Shown here in pieces: positions 25,462 to 34,113 of a stretch of 54,646 nt of DNA. A model generated the notes under the pieces. It saw only the letters and a program-made list of their open reading frames with translations. It did no database searches and was not told where the DNA came from. The number at the start of each line of letters is the position of its first letter. The stretch's first letter is position 1. Both the position numbers and the translations under genes were made by a program. Origin of the DNA: Lachnospiraceae bacterium. GTDB taxonomy: Bacteria; Bacillota; Clostridia; Lachnospirales; Lachnospiraceae. Location of the stretch: NCBI GenBank assembly GCA_017399445.1, contig JAFQCM010000011.1, positions 1 through 54,646 of the forward strand. Reading direction: 5' to 3'.

Positions 25462-26073
25462 CTACACCCCCAGTTCTTCTGCCTTATATACCATATACCC
25501 CTCATAGTAATAACTAGTATCAATCCCCTTCATATAAATCTCTCTATCACCAATTTTCTCCGTCAAAGCTTCTTTTAAAATATACTTAATCTCAATATCC
25601 TTAACAGGGCTGCGTTCCATAGCCAGAAGATAATCATTTTTATCTACTTTGCTCCAATCCACCACCAGATTCAACTCTTTCTTCAGCATTAGGTCAAACC
25701 ATATTCTCATGCTGCGGCCATTTCCTTCCCGAAACGGATGGGCAATATTCATTTCTACATATTTCTCAACGATTTCTTCATAGGTTGACTGAGGCATAGC
25801 ATCAATATGTTCCAAAGCAGCTTTTAAATACATTACCGGTGCAAATCTGAAATTACCTTTTGCCAGATTCACATCTCGCACCATACCTGCAAAATCATAT
25901 ATCTCATCAAACAGATATTTATGAATTGCAGCCAGAGAAATAAACTTTCCGGCTTCCAGGCTTTCTAAATATCCACTTTCAAACAATTCTATGGCTTTCT
26001 TCTTGCTAATCTTTTCTTCCATTCGTGCAAGTTCTGCAGAATCTGTAATGCCTAATTTATTTTCCAAAGCCAC
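25462..26073 (-). CDS. Fic domain protein (putative AMP transferase, class III-like)
   Basis: A 203-aa Fic protein with the complete catalytic motif HPFREGNGR at 112-120, which transfers a nucleotide (usually AMP) to target proteins. Near the C-terminus SYYYEG (187-192) matches the [S/T]xxxE[G/N] inhibitory motif that class III Fic proteins such as N. meningitidis Fic (191 aa) carry in a C-terminal helix. That would make it self-inhibited and not in need of a separate antitoxin, and I see none beside it. The gene ends right at the broken HlyD gene and follows the Gfo/Idh gene after 37 bp. Target unknown. Confidence 0.9.
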   Translation of the reverse strand: MALENKLGITDSAELARMEEKISKKKAIELFESGYLESLEAGKFISLAAIHKYLFDEIYDFAGMVRDVNLAKGNFRFAPVMYLKAALEHIDAMPQSTYEEIVEKYVEMNIAHPFREGNGRSMRIWFDLMLKKELNLVVDWSKVDKNDYLLAMERSPVKDIEIKYILKEALTEKIGDREIYMKGIDTSYYYEGYMVYKAEELGV

Positions 26074-26110
26074 CCTTTTCCATCCTTTCCTCTAAAAACA
26101 TATGATAACT

Positions 26111-27136
26111 TTATCTCTGTGCCAATCCCATAAACGCTTCCAACAACTCTGCCTGTCTCTCAATCACCTTATAATTCTCTTCTCGCTTTCCAGGCTCTTT
26201 CACACAAGCCCCAAAGCACTGAATCGACTTCAAGAACGTATCATCCGCCGGAAGTTCCTTCACTACTTCCCCTTCTGCAGTCTTAATGGTCATATTCGGT
26301 ACAAATCCTGCCGGAGCAGTTAAGATTCTTCCGGTAAATAAGCTTCCCTTACTTCCCCATACTTCCAAATCACACTTATACCCATTATCCATTCCAAAGG
26401 AAACCTGAACCGTATCCCCTTTGTCATTTTCCATTATCGCACTTCCATATAAATCCACATCAAATTCATCTGTGATATTTTTTCTGGCATGAACTACCTT
26501 AGCAGTTTCTCCCAACAACAAACCACCTAATTTCAGCGTATAACCACCACAATCTAAAATAGCGCCACCGCCCAATGCTTTATTGTATCTGAAATCTCCC
26601 GCTGCCCTTCTTGGAAATCCAAAAGAAACCCGGTACAATCTCACATCACCAATACTGCCACTTTCAATTTCTTCTTTTATCACAGAAATCTGATCATGAA
26701 ATACAAACATATAATTTTCATGAAGTGCCAGTCCCTTTTCCTTTGCTGTGGCAATCAAATCCATTGCATCTTTTTTACAAGTCGCAAAAGGTTTTTCTAA
26801 AAATACATGCTTTCCATATTCCAAAGCCTTTTTCGCCCACTGGTAATGAAGGGCCGGTGGAAGTGGCAGATAGACTGCATCAATCTTATCAGAACATAAC
26901 ATAGCTTCGTATCCTTCAAAAATCTCTCCACCATAATTTTTCTGAAATTCTGCTGCTTTTTCCTGCTCCTTGGAAAGAACTGCTTCTGCTTTTTCTTCTG
27001 ATACTTCTTCCTGAAACCACTCTTCTTTTGTTGCAACTGCTACTCCTACATAGGAAAATTCTGTATTTTCCTTTAACGCAGGCAAAAAACGTCTATATGC
27101 AATTTCAGAAGGACATATAATACCTATCCGAATCAT
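26111..27136 (-). CDS. Gfo/Idh/MocA oxidoreductase (putative NDP-sugar 3-ketoreductase)
   Basis: A 341-aa NAD(P)-dependent oxidoreductase. The N-terminal Rossmann start is IGIICPSEIAYRRFLPAL and the family signature GKHVFLEKPFA is near residue 105; the C-terminal half is the alpha/beta substrate domain. GGAGG is 6 nt before the ATG. It begins 2 bp after the NDP-hexose 2,3-dehydratase. That pairing is the same as in 2,6-dideoxysugar pathways (for example TylX3 with TylC1, or SpnO with SpnN), where the partner reduces the 3-keto group after 2,3-dehydration. The role is inferred from this pairing. Confidence 0.85.
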   Translation of the reverse strand: MIRIGIICPSEIAYRRFLPALKENTEFSYVGVAVATKEEWFQEEVSEEKAEAVLSKEQEKAAEFQKNYGGEIFEGYEAMLCSDKIDAVYLPLPPALHYQWAKKALEYGKHVFLEKPFATCKKDAMDLIATAKEKGLALHENYMFVFHDQISVIKEEIESGSIGDVRLYRVSFGFPRRAAGDFRYNKALGGGAILDCGGYTLKLGGLLLGETAKVVHARKNITDEFDVDLYGSAIMENDKGDTVQVSFGMDNGYKCDLEVWGSKGSLFTGRILTAPAGFVPNMTIKTAEGEVVKELPADDTFLKSIQCFGACVKEPGKREENYKVIERQAELLEAFMGLAQR

Positions 27137-27137
27137 G

Positions 27138-28529
27138 TTATACCTCCAATAATGACAATAAATTTCTAAGCTGGATATTCAGGCAGTTATTTACCTGCAC
27201 CAGATAATTTAAAGAACTATAATTTACCCAGAAATATCCTTCTGGAAGCTCTCCAATCTCTTGTTTTTCCACTTCCATAATCACATTCCGGTTCTGCTCG
27301 TGATAAAAACGTCCTCCTTCTTCTGAAAGAAGCACATCCAACACAATCCCTTCCTGTTTTTGAAGTTTTTCCTCAAATACCCTTTCAATTTTCTGAGTTT
27401 TATCAGAACATTCAATAGGTTCTCTTTGGATACTTGGCCCTAATTCAATTTTGTCAAAAGAACCAATTTCCGGTCTTGCACATACCAGATATTTTCTTAC
27501 CCCTTCATCTACACAAGTAATTAAGCCAAACACGGCGTTTCCAATGGCTTTAAACAAAGGCTGTGTCCATTTCTGCACTTCCCTTCCGGAAATAGAAATA
27601 TCATAAAAACGCACCTTAAAATTGGCTTCCTTTTTGCAAGTAACACCTTTCTCGTCTACTTGCCAGTCTACTAATTCATTTAAAGGAACTGCCTTTGTCT
27701 TTACCTCATGAAACATCTTATAATTATTCATATATTGGTAAATGTCTCTCAAATCCTCTAACATATCTGTGCAGAAAATAGAACGGAAAAAGGCTTCCTC
27801 TGTAAAATATCCTTTTAACTCTTCCAAATCTTCTTTTTCATATCTAGTGGTTACAAAAGGAATTCCGGAAAGCACCGTACGGGTATCCATATTTACCAGA
27901 TTATCAATCTTCATTAATTCCTTAATCTGCCCCAAAGTAAGCCATTTGTAATTTGCATATACCTGAATATCATCTTCTATGAGCATAATCATATTACGAT
28001 TCCGTTTTTTATAAAATCTTGCTGACTGTTCTGACTGTATCTGATCGTAAATTACCTGATATTTCCCTGAGTTTTCAAAATATTCAAAGTAAGTAGGAAG
28101 TTTTCCCCCATGGGCTCTGGTAAAATTACTTTTGGTTGCCTGAATGGTCGGGGAAATCTGTACACAATTTACATTTCCTGGCTCAATCTTTGCCTGCATC
28201 AAGAAATTCAGTTCCCCATCTATAATTTTGCAGATAATCCCTAAATAACCAATTTCCGGCTGAATAATCACTGGCTGCTCACACACAAATTTATCATCCA
28301 CAAAATTACGCATTCCCTTTATGGAGAAAAAGCTTCTCTTGCGGTTCAAAATTTCTCCATTATAGTCATCATAGAACCAGAATGTGCTGTCTGAAATCTT
28401 ACATTCCTTAATATCCACAAAAGTTTCCTTATTTAATTTGTTTATCCACAAAATCACATCTTCTGTAGCATTTACATTTCCCTTGGTATTTTTCCAGGAT
28501 GCTACAATGCTTTTAATAATTTCTTTCAT
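27138..28529 (-). CDS. NDP-hexose 2,3-dehydratase
   Basis: A 463-aa member of the NDP-hexose 2,3-dehydratase family (EvaA, TylX3, SpnO), which removes the C2 hydroxyl of dTDP-4-keto-6-deoxyglucose. The family's two internal repeats are visible: QSARFYKKRNRN at about 168-179 and GGRFYHEQNRN at about 405-415, each followed by an NxxxRxxLS-type block. The ATG at 28527-28529 has AAGGA upstream and starts just after the preceding GT2 stop. Best known from actinomycete antibiotic clusters, in a surface-glycan locus it indicates a 2-deoxy (probably 2,6-dideoxy) hexose. The nucleotide (dTDP) is inferred from the family and from rmlD nearby. Confidence 0.9.
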   Translation of the reverse strand: MKEIIKSIVASWKNTKGNVNATEDVILWINKLNKETFVDIKECKISDSTFWFYDDYNGEILNRKRSFFSIKGMRNFVDDKFVCEQPVIIQPEIGYLGIICKIIDGELNFLMQAKIEPGNVNCVQISPTIQATKSNFTRAHGGKLPTYFEYFENSGKYQVIYDQIQSEQSARFYKKRNRNMIMLIEDDIQVYANYKWLTLGQIKELMKIDNLVNMDTRTVLSGIPFVTTRYEKEDLEELKGYFTEEAFFRSIFCTDMLEDLRDIYQYMNNYKMFHEVKTKAVPLNELVDWQVDEKGVTCKKEANFKVRFYDISISGREVQKWTQPLFKAIGNAVFGLITCVDEGVRKYLVCARPEIGSFDKIELGPSIQREPIECSDKTQKIERVFEEKLQKQEGIVLDVLLSEEGGRFYHEQNRNVIMEVEKQEIGELPEGYFWVNYSSLNYLVQVNNCLNIQLRNLLSLLEV

Positions 28530-28531
28530 AC

Positions 28532-29494
28532 TTATTCCTTTTCCAATGTACAAACAGTATCTGTTTTTGTAATATTCAGCTGTTCTCCAATAACAAACTG
28601 CGGAGAGGCATTAATACAAATATAAATTCGTCCTACATATTCCCCAATCAATCCAAGCATTACCATCAACATACCACCTATAAACAAAAGTACTGCCATT
28701 AAGGAACTATATCCTGGCACTAATTCCGGATTTAAAAGTTTCTTTACGATAGTAAAAATAATGAAAGCCACTCCAAGAACAGAGGTAACTGCACCAACTC
28801 CTGTTGCTATTCGCAATGGTTTTACAGAAAAGGCAGTAAATCCATTCATCCATAAATTAATCAGCTTTGCAAAGGTATAACCAGATTTTCCTTCTTTTCT
28901 TTCCTGATGGTTAATTTCCACATTCACGATATTTCTAGTGGTTCTAAGTACCAATCCCCAAATATATGGATAAGGATTCTGATATTTTGTAATTTCTTCC
29001 ACAATATATCTTTTTGCAACAAAATAGCTGGTTAAATGTATGTTCTTTGGTTTTTCAATCATCGTTTCCAACATTTTATTGTTCATTAAAGTTCCAAATT
29101 TACGGAAAATATTGTCTTTTCGCTCTGCATAATAGCCATAAGCTACATCATAGCCTTCTTTCACCTTGTCAATCAACTTAAATACTTCTTCTGCCGGTGT
29201 TTGTCCATCATCATCTAATGTGGCAATATAATCTCCTGTAACAAAGGTATATCCTGCCATTAATGCTGAATGCTGTCCAAAGTTCTTAGCAAGCTTCACT
29301 GCTCTGATATGTCCGTCTTCCTGACAAAGTCTAGTAATCACACTCCATACGTTATCTGGTGAATAATCATTTACCAGAATTATTTCATAATCATATTCTT
29401 TTCTTGTACCCATTACAGCTTTAATCTGCTGTGTCACAGTTTCTATTGTGTGTTCGGAACCATAACACGGTATAACAAACGATACTTTTTCCAT
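28532..29494 (-). CDS. GtrB-like polyprenyl-phosphate glycosyltransferase (GT2)
   Basis: A 320-aa GT2 enzyme of the GtrB/DPM1-like type. It has VIPCYGSE at the start, LVNDYSPD near 40, LDDDGQTP near 93, and two C-terminal membrane helices (about 228-250 and 262-285). Such enzymes charge undecaprenyl phosphate with one sugar, which is flipped and used by GT-C transferases outside; three GT-C-type proteins are in the window. It sits directly before the 2,3-dehydratase gene, so the deoxysugar could be its substrate. That substrate is a guess from position. Confidence 0.88.
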   Translation of the reverse strand: MEKVSFVIPCYGSEHTIETVTQQIKAVMGTRKEYDYEIILVNDYSPDNVWSVITRLCQEDGHIRAVKLAKNFGQHSALMAGYTFVTGDYIATLDDDGQTPAEEVFKLIDKVKEGYDVAYGYYAERKDNIFRKFGTLMNNKMLETMIEKPKNIHLTSYFVAKRYIVEEITKYQNPYPYIWGLVLRTTRNIVNVEINHQERKEGKSGYTFAKLINLWMNGFTAFSVKPLRIATGVGAVTSVLGVAFIIFTIVKKLLNPELVPGYSSLMAVLLFIGGMLMVMLGLIGEYVGRIYICINASPQFVIGEQLNITKTDTVCTLEKE

Positions 29495-29496
29495 AA

Positions 29497-30534
29497 CTAA
29501 TCCTTCTTCTTATTCTTTTTCTTTCCAAGTTTCACAATATTTGAAAAAATAACAGGCACTAAGAGTCCCATTATTATAATTATCAATTTTACGAAACCAT
29601 TGTTACTATCCATACCTACTATCTGAAAAGCTGTTTGCATCAATGCAAAAACAAATAAATGGAGGCACAAAATATCCAATGTACTCATACCTACTATCAT
29701 AAGTGGTTTGCCCAAGAAATGCAAATATTTTTCTATGAAATAGGCTGTCTGAATACATAGCAGAGTTCCCGTACAGGAAGCAACCAGAAAAACCACCATA
29801 CTCTTTCCATAGTCCCCAACGGAAATATTTCCTGCTCCATTCCAGTATACACTTAAAAGAAAAATCACCAAAACAACAGGCACATGCCACCATTTTTTCT
29901 TTGCAATTTCTATATATTCTACTGTTCCAAGCCATTCTCCCAGATAAAGTAATGGCATCATGGCAAGTACTGTGTCAATGCTCCAAGGCAACAATACAGG
30001 CACAAAATAATGAATTACTACTGCTGCTCCATAGGCCACTGCTACTCCATAAACTTTTTTCTTTCCTAAATATTTGGAAATAAGATAATATAACACAAGG
30101 CTTAAGAACAGTGCCGGAAGAAACCACATAGGTGCATTCATAAATTCCATAAGATACACCGGATTTTCTTTTCCCGGAAACAAATAGTTTCTTGCGTAAA
30201 TACAACCTATAAGCTTTTTTAAGAAATCCATTCCCTGAAAACTGCCAGAAGCAATCGCCCGAACTCCATACCAAATCAAATAAAATATGCTGTACCCGGC
30301 ATAAGGAAGCAACAGTCGTTTTGCCTTTTTTATCATAAATTCTTTTGTAGTCTCTGTTTCTTTTACCCTGAAAGTAAGCCCTGCCAAAAGGAAAAATTCT
30401 GACACATAAAACGCCCCAAAATACCGATTCAATCCGCCTAAAGACAATTCCATATGATTGATTAGTACAATAATCAATCCTATGGCTTTTGCAATATCCA
30501 AATGTCCCTTTCGGCTGTTTTTATTGACTTTCAT
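29497..30534 (-). CDS. Acyltransferase family 3 membrane protein
   Basis: A 345-aa multi-pass acyltransferase-3 protein with about ten helices. LDIAKAIGLIIVLINHMELS near the N-terminus carries the conserved His region, and the sequence resembles the fucose-4-O-acetylase-like subgroup. It overlaps the preceding acyltransferase gene by 14 bp and ends 2 bp before the GtrB-like gene. It probably O-acylates a surface glycan using acyl groups from the cytoplasm. The specific acceptor is unknown. Confidence 0.85.
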   Translation of the reverse strand: MKVNKNSRKGHLDIAKAIGLIIVLINHMELSLGGLNRYFGAFYVSEFFLLAGLTFRVKETETTKEFMIKKAKRLLLPYAGYSIFYLIWYGVRAIASGSFQGMDFLKKLIGCIYARNYLFPGKENPVYLMEFMNAPMWFLPALFLSLVLYYLISKYLGKKKVYGVAVAYGAAVVIHYFVPVLLPWSIDTVLAMMPLLYLGEWLGTVEYIEIAKKKWWHVPVVLVIFLLSVYWNGAGNISVGDYGKSMVVFLVASCTGTLLCIQTAYFIEKYLHFLGKPLMIVGMSTLDILCLHLFVFALMQTAFQIVGMDSNNGFVKLIIIIMGLLVPVIFSNIVKLGKKKNKKKD

Positions 30535-31705
30535 GTTTTTTCTCCTTAGGAAATGCCTTTTCTGCTACCAGGTTTGCCAGCTTTATTCCCTTAGCATCTA
30601 CAAAGTTTACCAATAACATAGCCAATGCCGCAATCACAATCATAGTGATTATAAAGTCAATCAATACTACTTTATAATAGGATAGTGCTCCCCCTGTATA
30701 CTTTACAATAATATAACTGGACAAGCTTAGCATTACCGGCCAGTGAACCAGATATAGCCCAAAGGAATATTTTCCAAGAAAAGCAAATGGCTTCAATTCA
30801 AAAAATTTCTGTAACAAATTACTATTTAGAATAGCAAAGAACAGTAATGTCGCTCCTATAAAATGATACACCGTTACCGTATCCATCCATTGATTTAGAT
30901 TAAACCACCGGTATATGGTAATACTTGGGTCTACACCGGATGGATAACTAGAAAATAACAATCCCACCAGAAAGGTAAGTGCTACTGCCCATTTCTTAGA
31001 GCGATATTTTTCAAGAAATCCCTGCTGATTCTGCATAATATCACAAATCGCTACCCCAACCAGAAACTGGGAATAATTGGACTCTTGAAACAATGTCAAA
31101 AATACAATATAAACAATATAACGTATTTTTTCTTTTCCAAACAAAGCTAAAAATGCAAAAACTAGTAAAGAACCTAACATTTCATAGGTCATAGTCCAAA
31201 GGGGGCCAACATATTCTGACGAATAAGTAAAGAAGTTTCCCACAAAAGCTTCTTTTAACATTCCAAACAGACTTGGTTCAAAGTCATTAAATACCACAAG
31301 CCAGTCATAGCTTTTAGAAATCATAGCTGCATCCTGATGAAATAAAAGTCCTGTTTTCATCAAAAGAAACATCGCAATATTTACGGTTGCCACAGGAAGC
31401 ACCAGTCTGAAGTATCGCTTTAATGCTCCCTTTTTCAAATAGGTTTCATCCCCATTTTTAAAGAATGCATAACTTAACACAAATCCACTGGTAATAAAAA
31501 ATACTCTTACCCCAAAATTCCCATTATAAAACAAATTGAATGGGGTAGTTCCAATCCAGCTTTCAAACCAGGAACCATTATGGATACGTTCCGGTAAACA
31601 AGTAAGCCACACATTGCAAAAAGCACCGATAAAATGGGCCAGCAGAACGCAAAGACAGGCAAAGCCTTTAAACCCCTCTATATATTCCAGTCTTTTCTTT
31701 TTCAT
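30521..31705 (-). CDS. Acyltransferase family 3 (OafA-like) membrane protein
   Basis: A 394-aa membrane acyltransferase. GFKGFACLCVLLAHFIGAF contains the family His, followed by RVFFITSGFVLSY as in OafA/YrhL-type O-acetyltransferases. About ten helices are visible. It overlaps the SGNH-like gene by 4 bp and the next acyltransferase by 14 bp, so the three are likely made together. It differs clearly from the neighbouring family-3 gene, so the two probably modify different positions. Confidence 0.87.
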   Translation of the reverse strand: MKKKRLEYIEGFKGFACLCVLLAHFIGAFCNVWLTCLPERIHNGSWFESWIGTTPFNLFYNGNFGVRVFFITSGFVLSYAFFKNGDETYLKKGALKRYFRLVLPVATVNIAMFLLMKTGLLFHQDAAMISKSYDWLVVFNDFEPSLFGMLKEAFVGNFFTYSSEYVGPLWTMTYEMLGSLLVFAFLALFGKEKIRYIVYIVFLTLFQESNYSQFLVGVAICDIMQNQQGFLEKYRSKKWAVALTFLVGLLFSSYPSGVDPSITIYRWFNLNQWMDTVTVYHFIGATLLFFAILNSNLLQKFFELKPFAFLGKYSFGLYLVHWPVMLSLSSYIIVKYTGGALSYYKVVLIDFIITMIVIAALAMLLVNFVDAKGIKLANLVAEKAFPKEKKHESQ

Positions 31706-32625
31706 TTTACTACCTCCTCTGCTTTTATTTCTTCTATACGATTTATTAAATTTTTAGTATAAGTTCTTCTTCCTTCTGCGGAAAGATGGAACAAATCCTG
31801 ATAGTATGCAGGGTTTTCATTATCAAACACTACCTCTTCTGCTTTCGCATATTTGCAGTCAGACACTATACTTTCTAATTCACTTCTTAACCGGATATAG
31901 TAATCCGTTTCTGCCAAAGTATAATACTTAGGCACTTCTACAAAATACAAATTGATATTTTCTTCCTTACATAACTTTACAATTTCTCGTAATGCTTTTT
32001 TTTGCACTGGATCAATACCCGCACGGTCTCCCGGTGTTCCCAGATTATCTAAAATTTCACTGGTACTTCCAATGGTTTCTCTAATATTACCACCCTTGTA
32101 AAACTCACTTTGTAAAATAGAATAAAACACCGGGTACATTACCATATATTCATTATTTGATTTAATAAAAAAATCAAAAAATTCCGGAAAACCGGCTTCA
32201 CTATAGGTAACCATATCTTTATATATTGTTACCTTTCCGCTAAAATCCAAATCCCAAATCAGTTTGGTATCACTAATGGCAGGTCTTAATGCTGCAGAAT
32301 ATACATACAAATCCACATAAGCATTTTCTATCTTAACATCATTTCTCAATAACATTCTCATTTCTTCCAATATCTGCACCGGCTGATTACCATTATAAGA
32401 CATAATATAGGATTTTCCTTCCATATGTTCTTCCAAAGTAAGAATATCAATCCCTTGACGAAATAAAGAAGATCCAATAAATAAATGGTCAATTTCTTCC
32501 ATACCGATGGCTGCCTGCATTCCATAACTGGAGTTTGGAAACTTATGACCTATGAAATTTTTCACCATACAAAACAGTAATGCCACCAGCATACCCGCCA
32601 CTACTGCCCGAATATATCTTTTCAT
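31702..32625 (-). CDS. SGNH-like partner of the MBOAT acyltransferase
   Basis: A 307-aa protein with one N-terminal membrane helix (residues about 5-22) and an extracytoplasmic domain. FIGSSLFRQG contains a GxS-type serine block, and DLFHLSAEGRRTY gives the DxxH pair of SGNH esterases, as in DltD or AlgJ/X-type partners of MBOAT proteins. The ATG at 32623-32625 with AGGTGA upstream is chosen over a longer frame that overlaps the MBOAT gene. It follows the MBOAT gene by 11 bp and probably receives the exported acyl group and passes it to the glycan. This is inferred from the DltB/DltD and AlgI/AlgJ pairs. Confidence 0.75.
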   Translation of the reverse strand: MKRYIRAVVAGMLVALLFCMVKNFIGHKFPNSSYGMQAAIGMEEIDHLFIGSSLFRQGIDILTLEEHMEGKSYIMSYNGNQPVQILEEMRMLLRNDVKIENAYVDLYVYSAALRPAISDTKLIWDLDFSGKVTIYKDMVTYSEAGFPEFFDFFIKSNNEYMVMYPVFYSILQSEFYKGGNIRETIGSTSEILDNLGTPGDRAGIDPVQKKALREIVKLCKEENINLYFVEVPKYYTLAETDYYIRLRSELESIVSDCKYAKAEEVVFDNENPAYYQDLFHLSAEGRRTYTKNLINRIEEIKAEEVVK

Positions 32626-32636
32626 ATTATTATCAC

Positions 32637-34091
32637 CTAAAAATTTGCATAAATAAAGCCCTGGGTTCCAAAATTCCCAAAACAAAGAATTGCAAACACA
32701 CAAAATCCTGTCCAGAATAGGGCTTCTTTTTCACGCTTGTTTTCTTCTGCATCCTTCAACCCACCATAGGTATACCGGTACTCTCTAAAAAATAGCAAAA
32801 ACACCATAATTACCAAAGTAAGGAAATAGGCAAGACTCATGCTATCCCCTGTAAATACCAATATGGTTTCCTGAATAGCACCTATGGAAACGCTGGTTTC
32901 AAATACTATTTTCCTTATGATTTCAAAGGCTTTTCCAAAACTTTCTGCCCGAAAAAAAATCCAGCCAAGGGTAACCAGAATAAAAGTTCCTAAAACTCTT
33001 ACCATTCGCTTTATCCACAAAAATCCTTTTAACCTTTCTATGTTCTCCACATTTTTGCTAAGACAATTTAAAATTCCATGATAAAGACCCCAGAATACAA
33101 AAGTCCACGCTGCACCATGCCATAAACCACTAGCTAAAAAAATAACAAGTACATTTCGTATCTTCTTTATTTCTCCTTTACGGCTTCCACCTAATGGAAT
33201 ATAAATGTAATCCCTAAGAAAAGAGGACAAAGAAATATGCCATCTTCTCCAGAAATCTTTTATATTTACAGACAAATAAGGACAATCAAAATTATTCCTT
33301 ACCTGAATTCCAAACATTGCCGCCAGACCAATACTAATATCTGAATATCCGGAAAAGTCACAATAAATCTGTATGGAATACAAAAATGCTGCAAACAGGC
33401 AGGTTAGCCCTGTCTGAGATACTGTATTTCCATATACAGTATTCACATATCCCGCTGCCAGATTAGCAATCACTAGCTTTTTCATATATCCACTTGCAAG
33501 GAGTACCACTGCTTTTTTCATAAGATCTTCTTTATAATGCAGACTGGTATTTATTTGAGAGATAAGACTTTCCGGCTTATCAATAGGCCCTGCCACTATT
33601 TGTGGAAAAAACAATATATAATCTCCATAGGAAATAAAATTTCTTTCTGCTTCCATATTTCCTTTATACACTTCCACCAGATAACTTATTGCCTTTAATG
33701 AATAATAGGAAATCCCTATGACAGCAAATAACTGAACCAATGGCATAGAAGTGTTGGCATGAAACCACTTCAGTACTATATTTATGGTTTCTACAAAGAA
33801 ATTTAAGTATTTGAAGATGCCAAGTACCAAAATGATAGCTGCCACTGTTGCTGTAAGCCAGCAGAAGGCCGTTTTTTTGTTTTTATATTTATTTTTTTCA
33901 ATTTGAAGTCCACTATAATAAGTAATGGCAGTAGTAAAAACTGCCATTACCGCCACCTTGAGATCAAAGCTTATGTAAAATAGGATATTTCCTACAAATA
34001 TCACATATTTTCTAATTTTTTCAGGTGAGCAATAATATATAAGCAACATGGCAGATAAAAATACACAAAATCTTATGGTATCAAATGTCAT
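32637..34091 (-). CDS. MBOAT family O-acyltransferase (AlgI/DltB-like)
   Basis: A 484-aa membrane-bound O-acyltransferase with about 11 helices. Diagnostic stretches are FFPQIVAGPID, the DFSGYSDISIG region, DFWRRWHISLSSFLRDYIYI, and the active-site His in ASGLWHGAAWTF. It moves acyl groups through the membrane for glycan O-acetylation or a similar modification. AGGAGG lies 6 nt before the ATG. It is coupled to the SGNH-like gene behind it. No dltA or dltC is present, so D-alanylation is unlikely. Confidence 0.95.
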   Translation of the reverse strand: MTFDTIRFCVFLSAMLLIYYCSPEKIRKYVIFVGNILFYISFDLKVAVMAVFTTAITYYSGLQIEKNKYKNKKTAFCWLTATVAAIILVLGIFKYLNFFVETINIVLKWFHANTSMPLVQLFAVIGISYYSLKAISYLVEVYKGNMEAERNFISYGDYILFFPQIVAGPIDKPESLISQINTSLHYKEDLMKKAVVLLASGYMKKLVIANLAAGYVNTVYGNTVSQTGLTCLFAAFLYSIQIYCDFSGYSDISIGLAAMFGIQVRNNFDCPYLSVNIKDFWRRWHISLSSFLRDYIYIPLGGSRKGEIKKIRNVLVIFLASGLWHGAAWTFVFWGLYHGILNCLSKNVENIERLKGFLWIKRMVRVLGTFILVTLGWIFFRAESFGKAFEIIRKIVFETSVSIGAIQETILVFTGDSMSLAYFLTLVIMVFLLFFREYRYTYGGLKDAEENKREKEALFWTGFCVFAILCFGNFGTQGFIYANF

Positions 34092-34113
34092 GCATTACCT
34101 CCTGATATTACCT

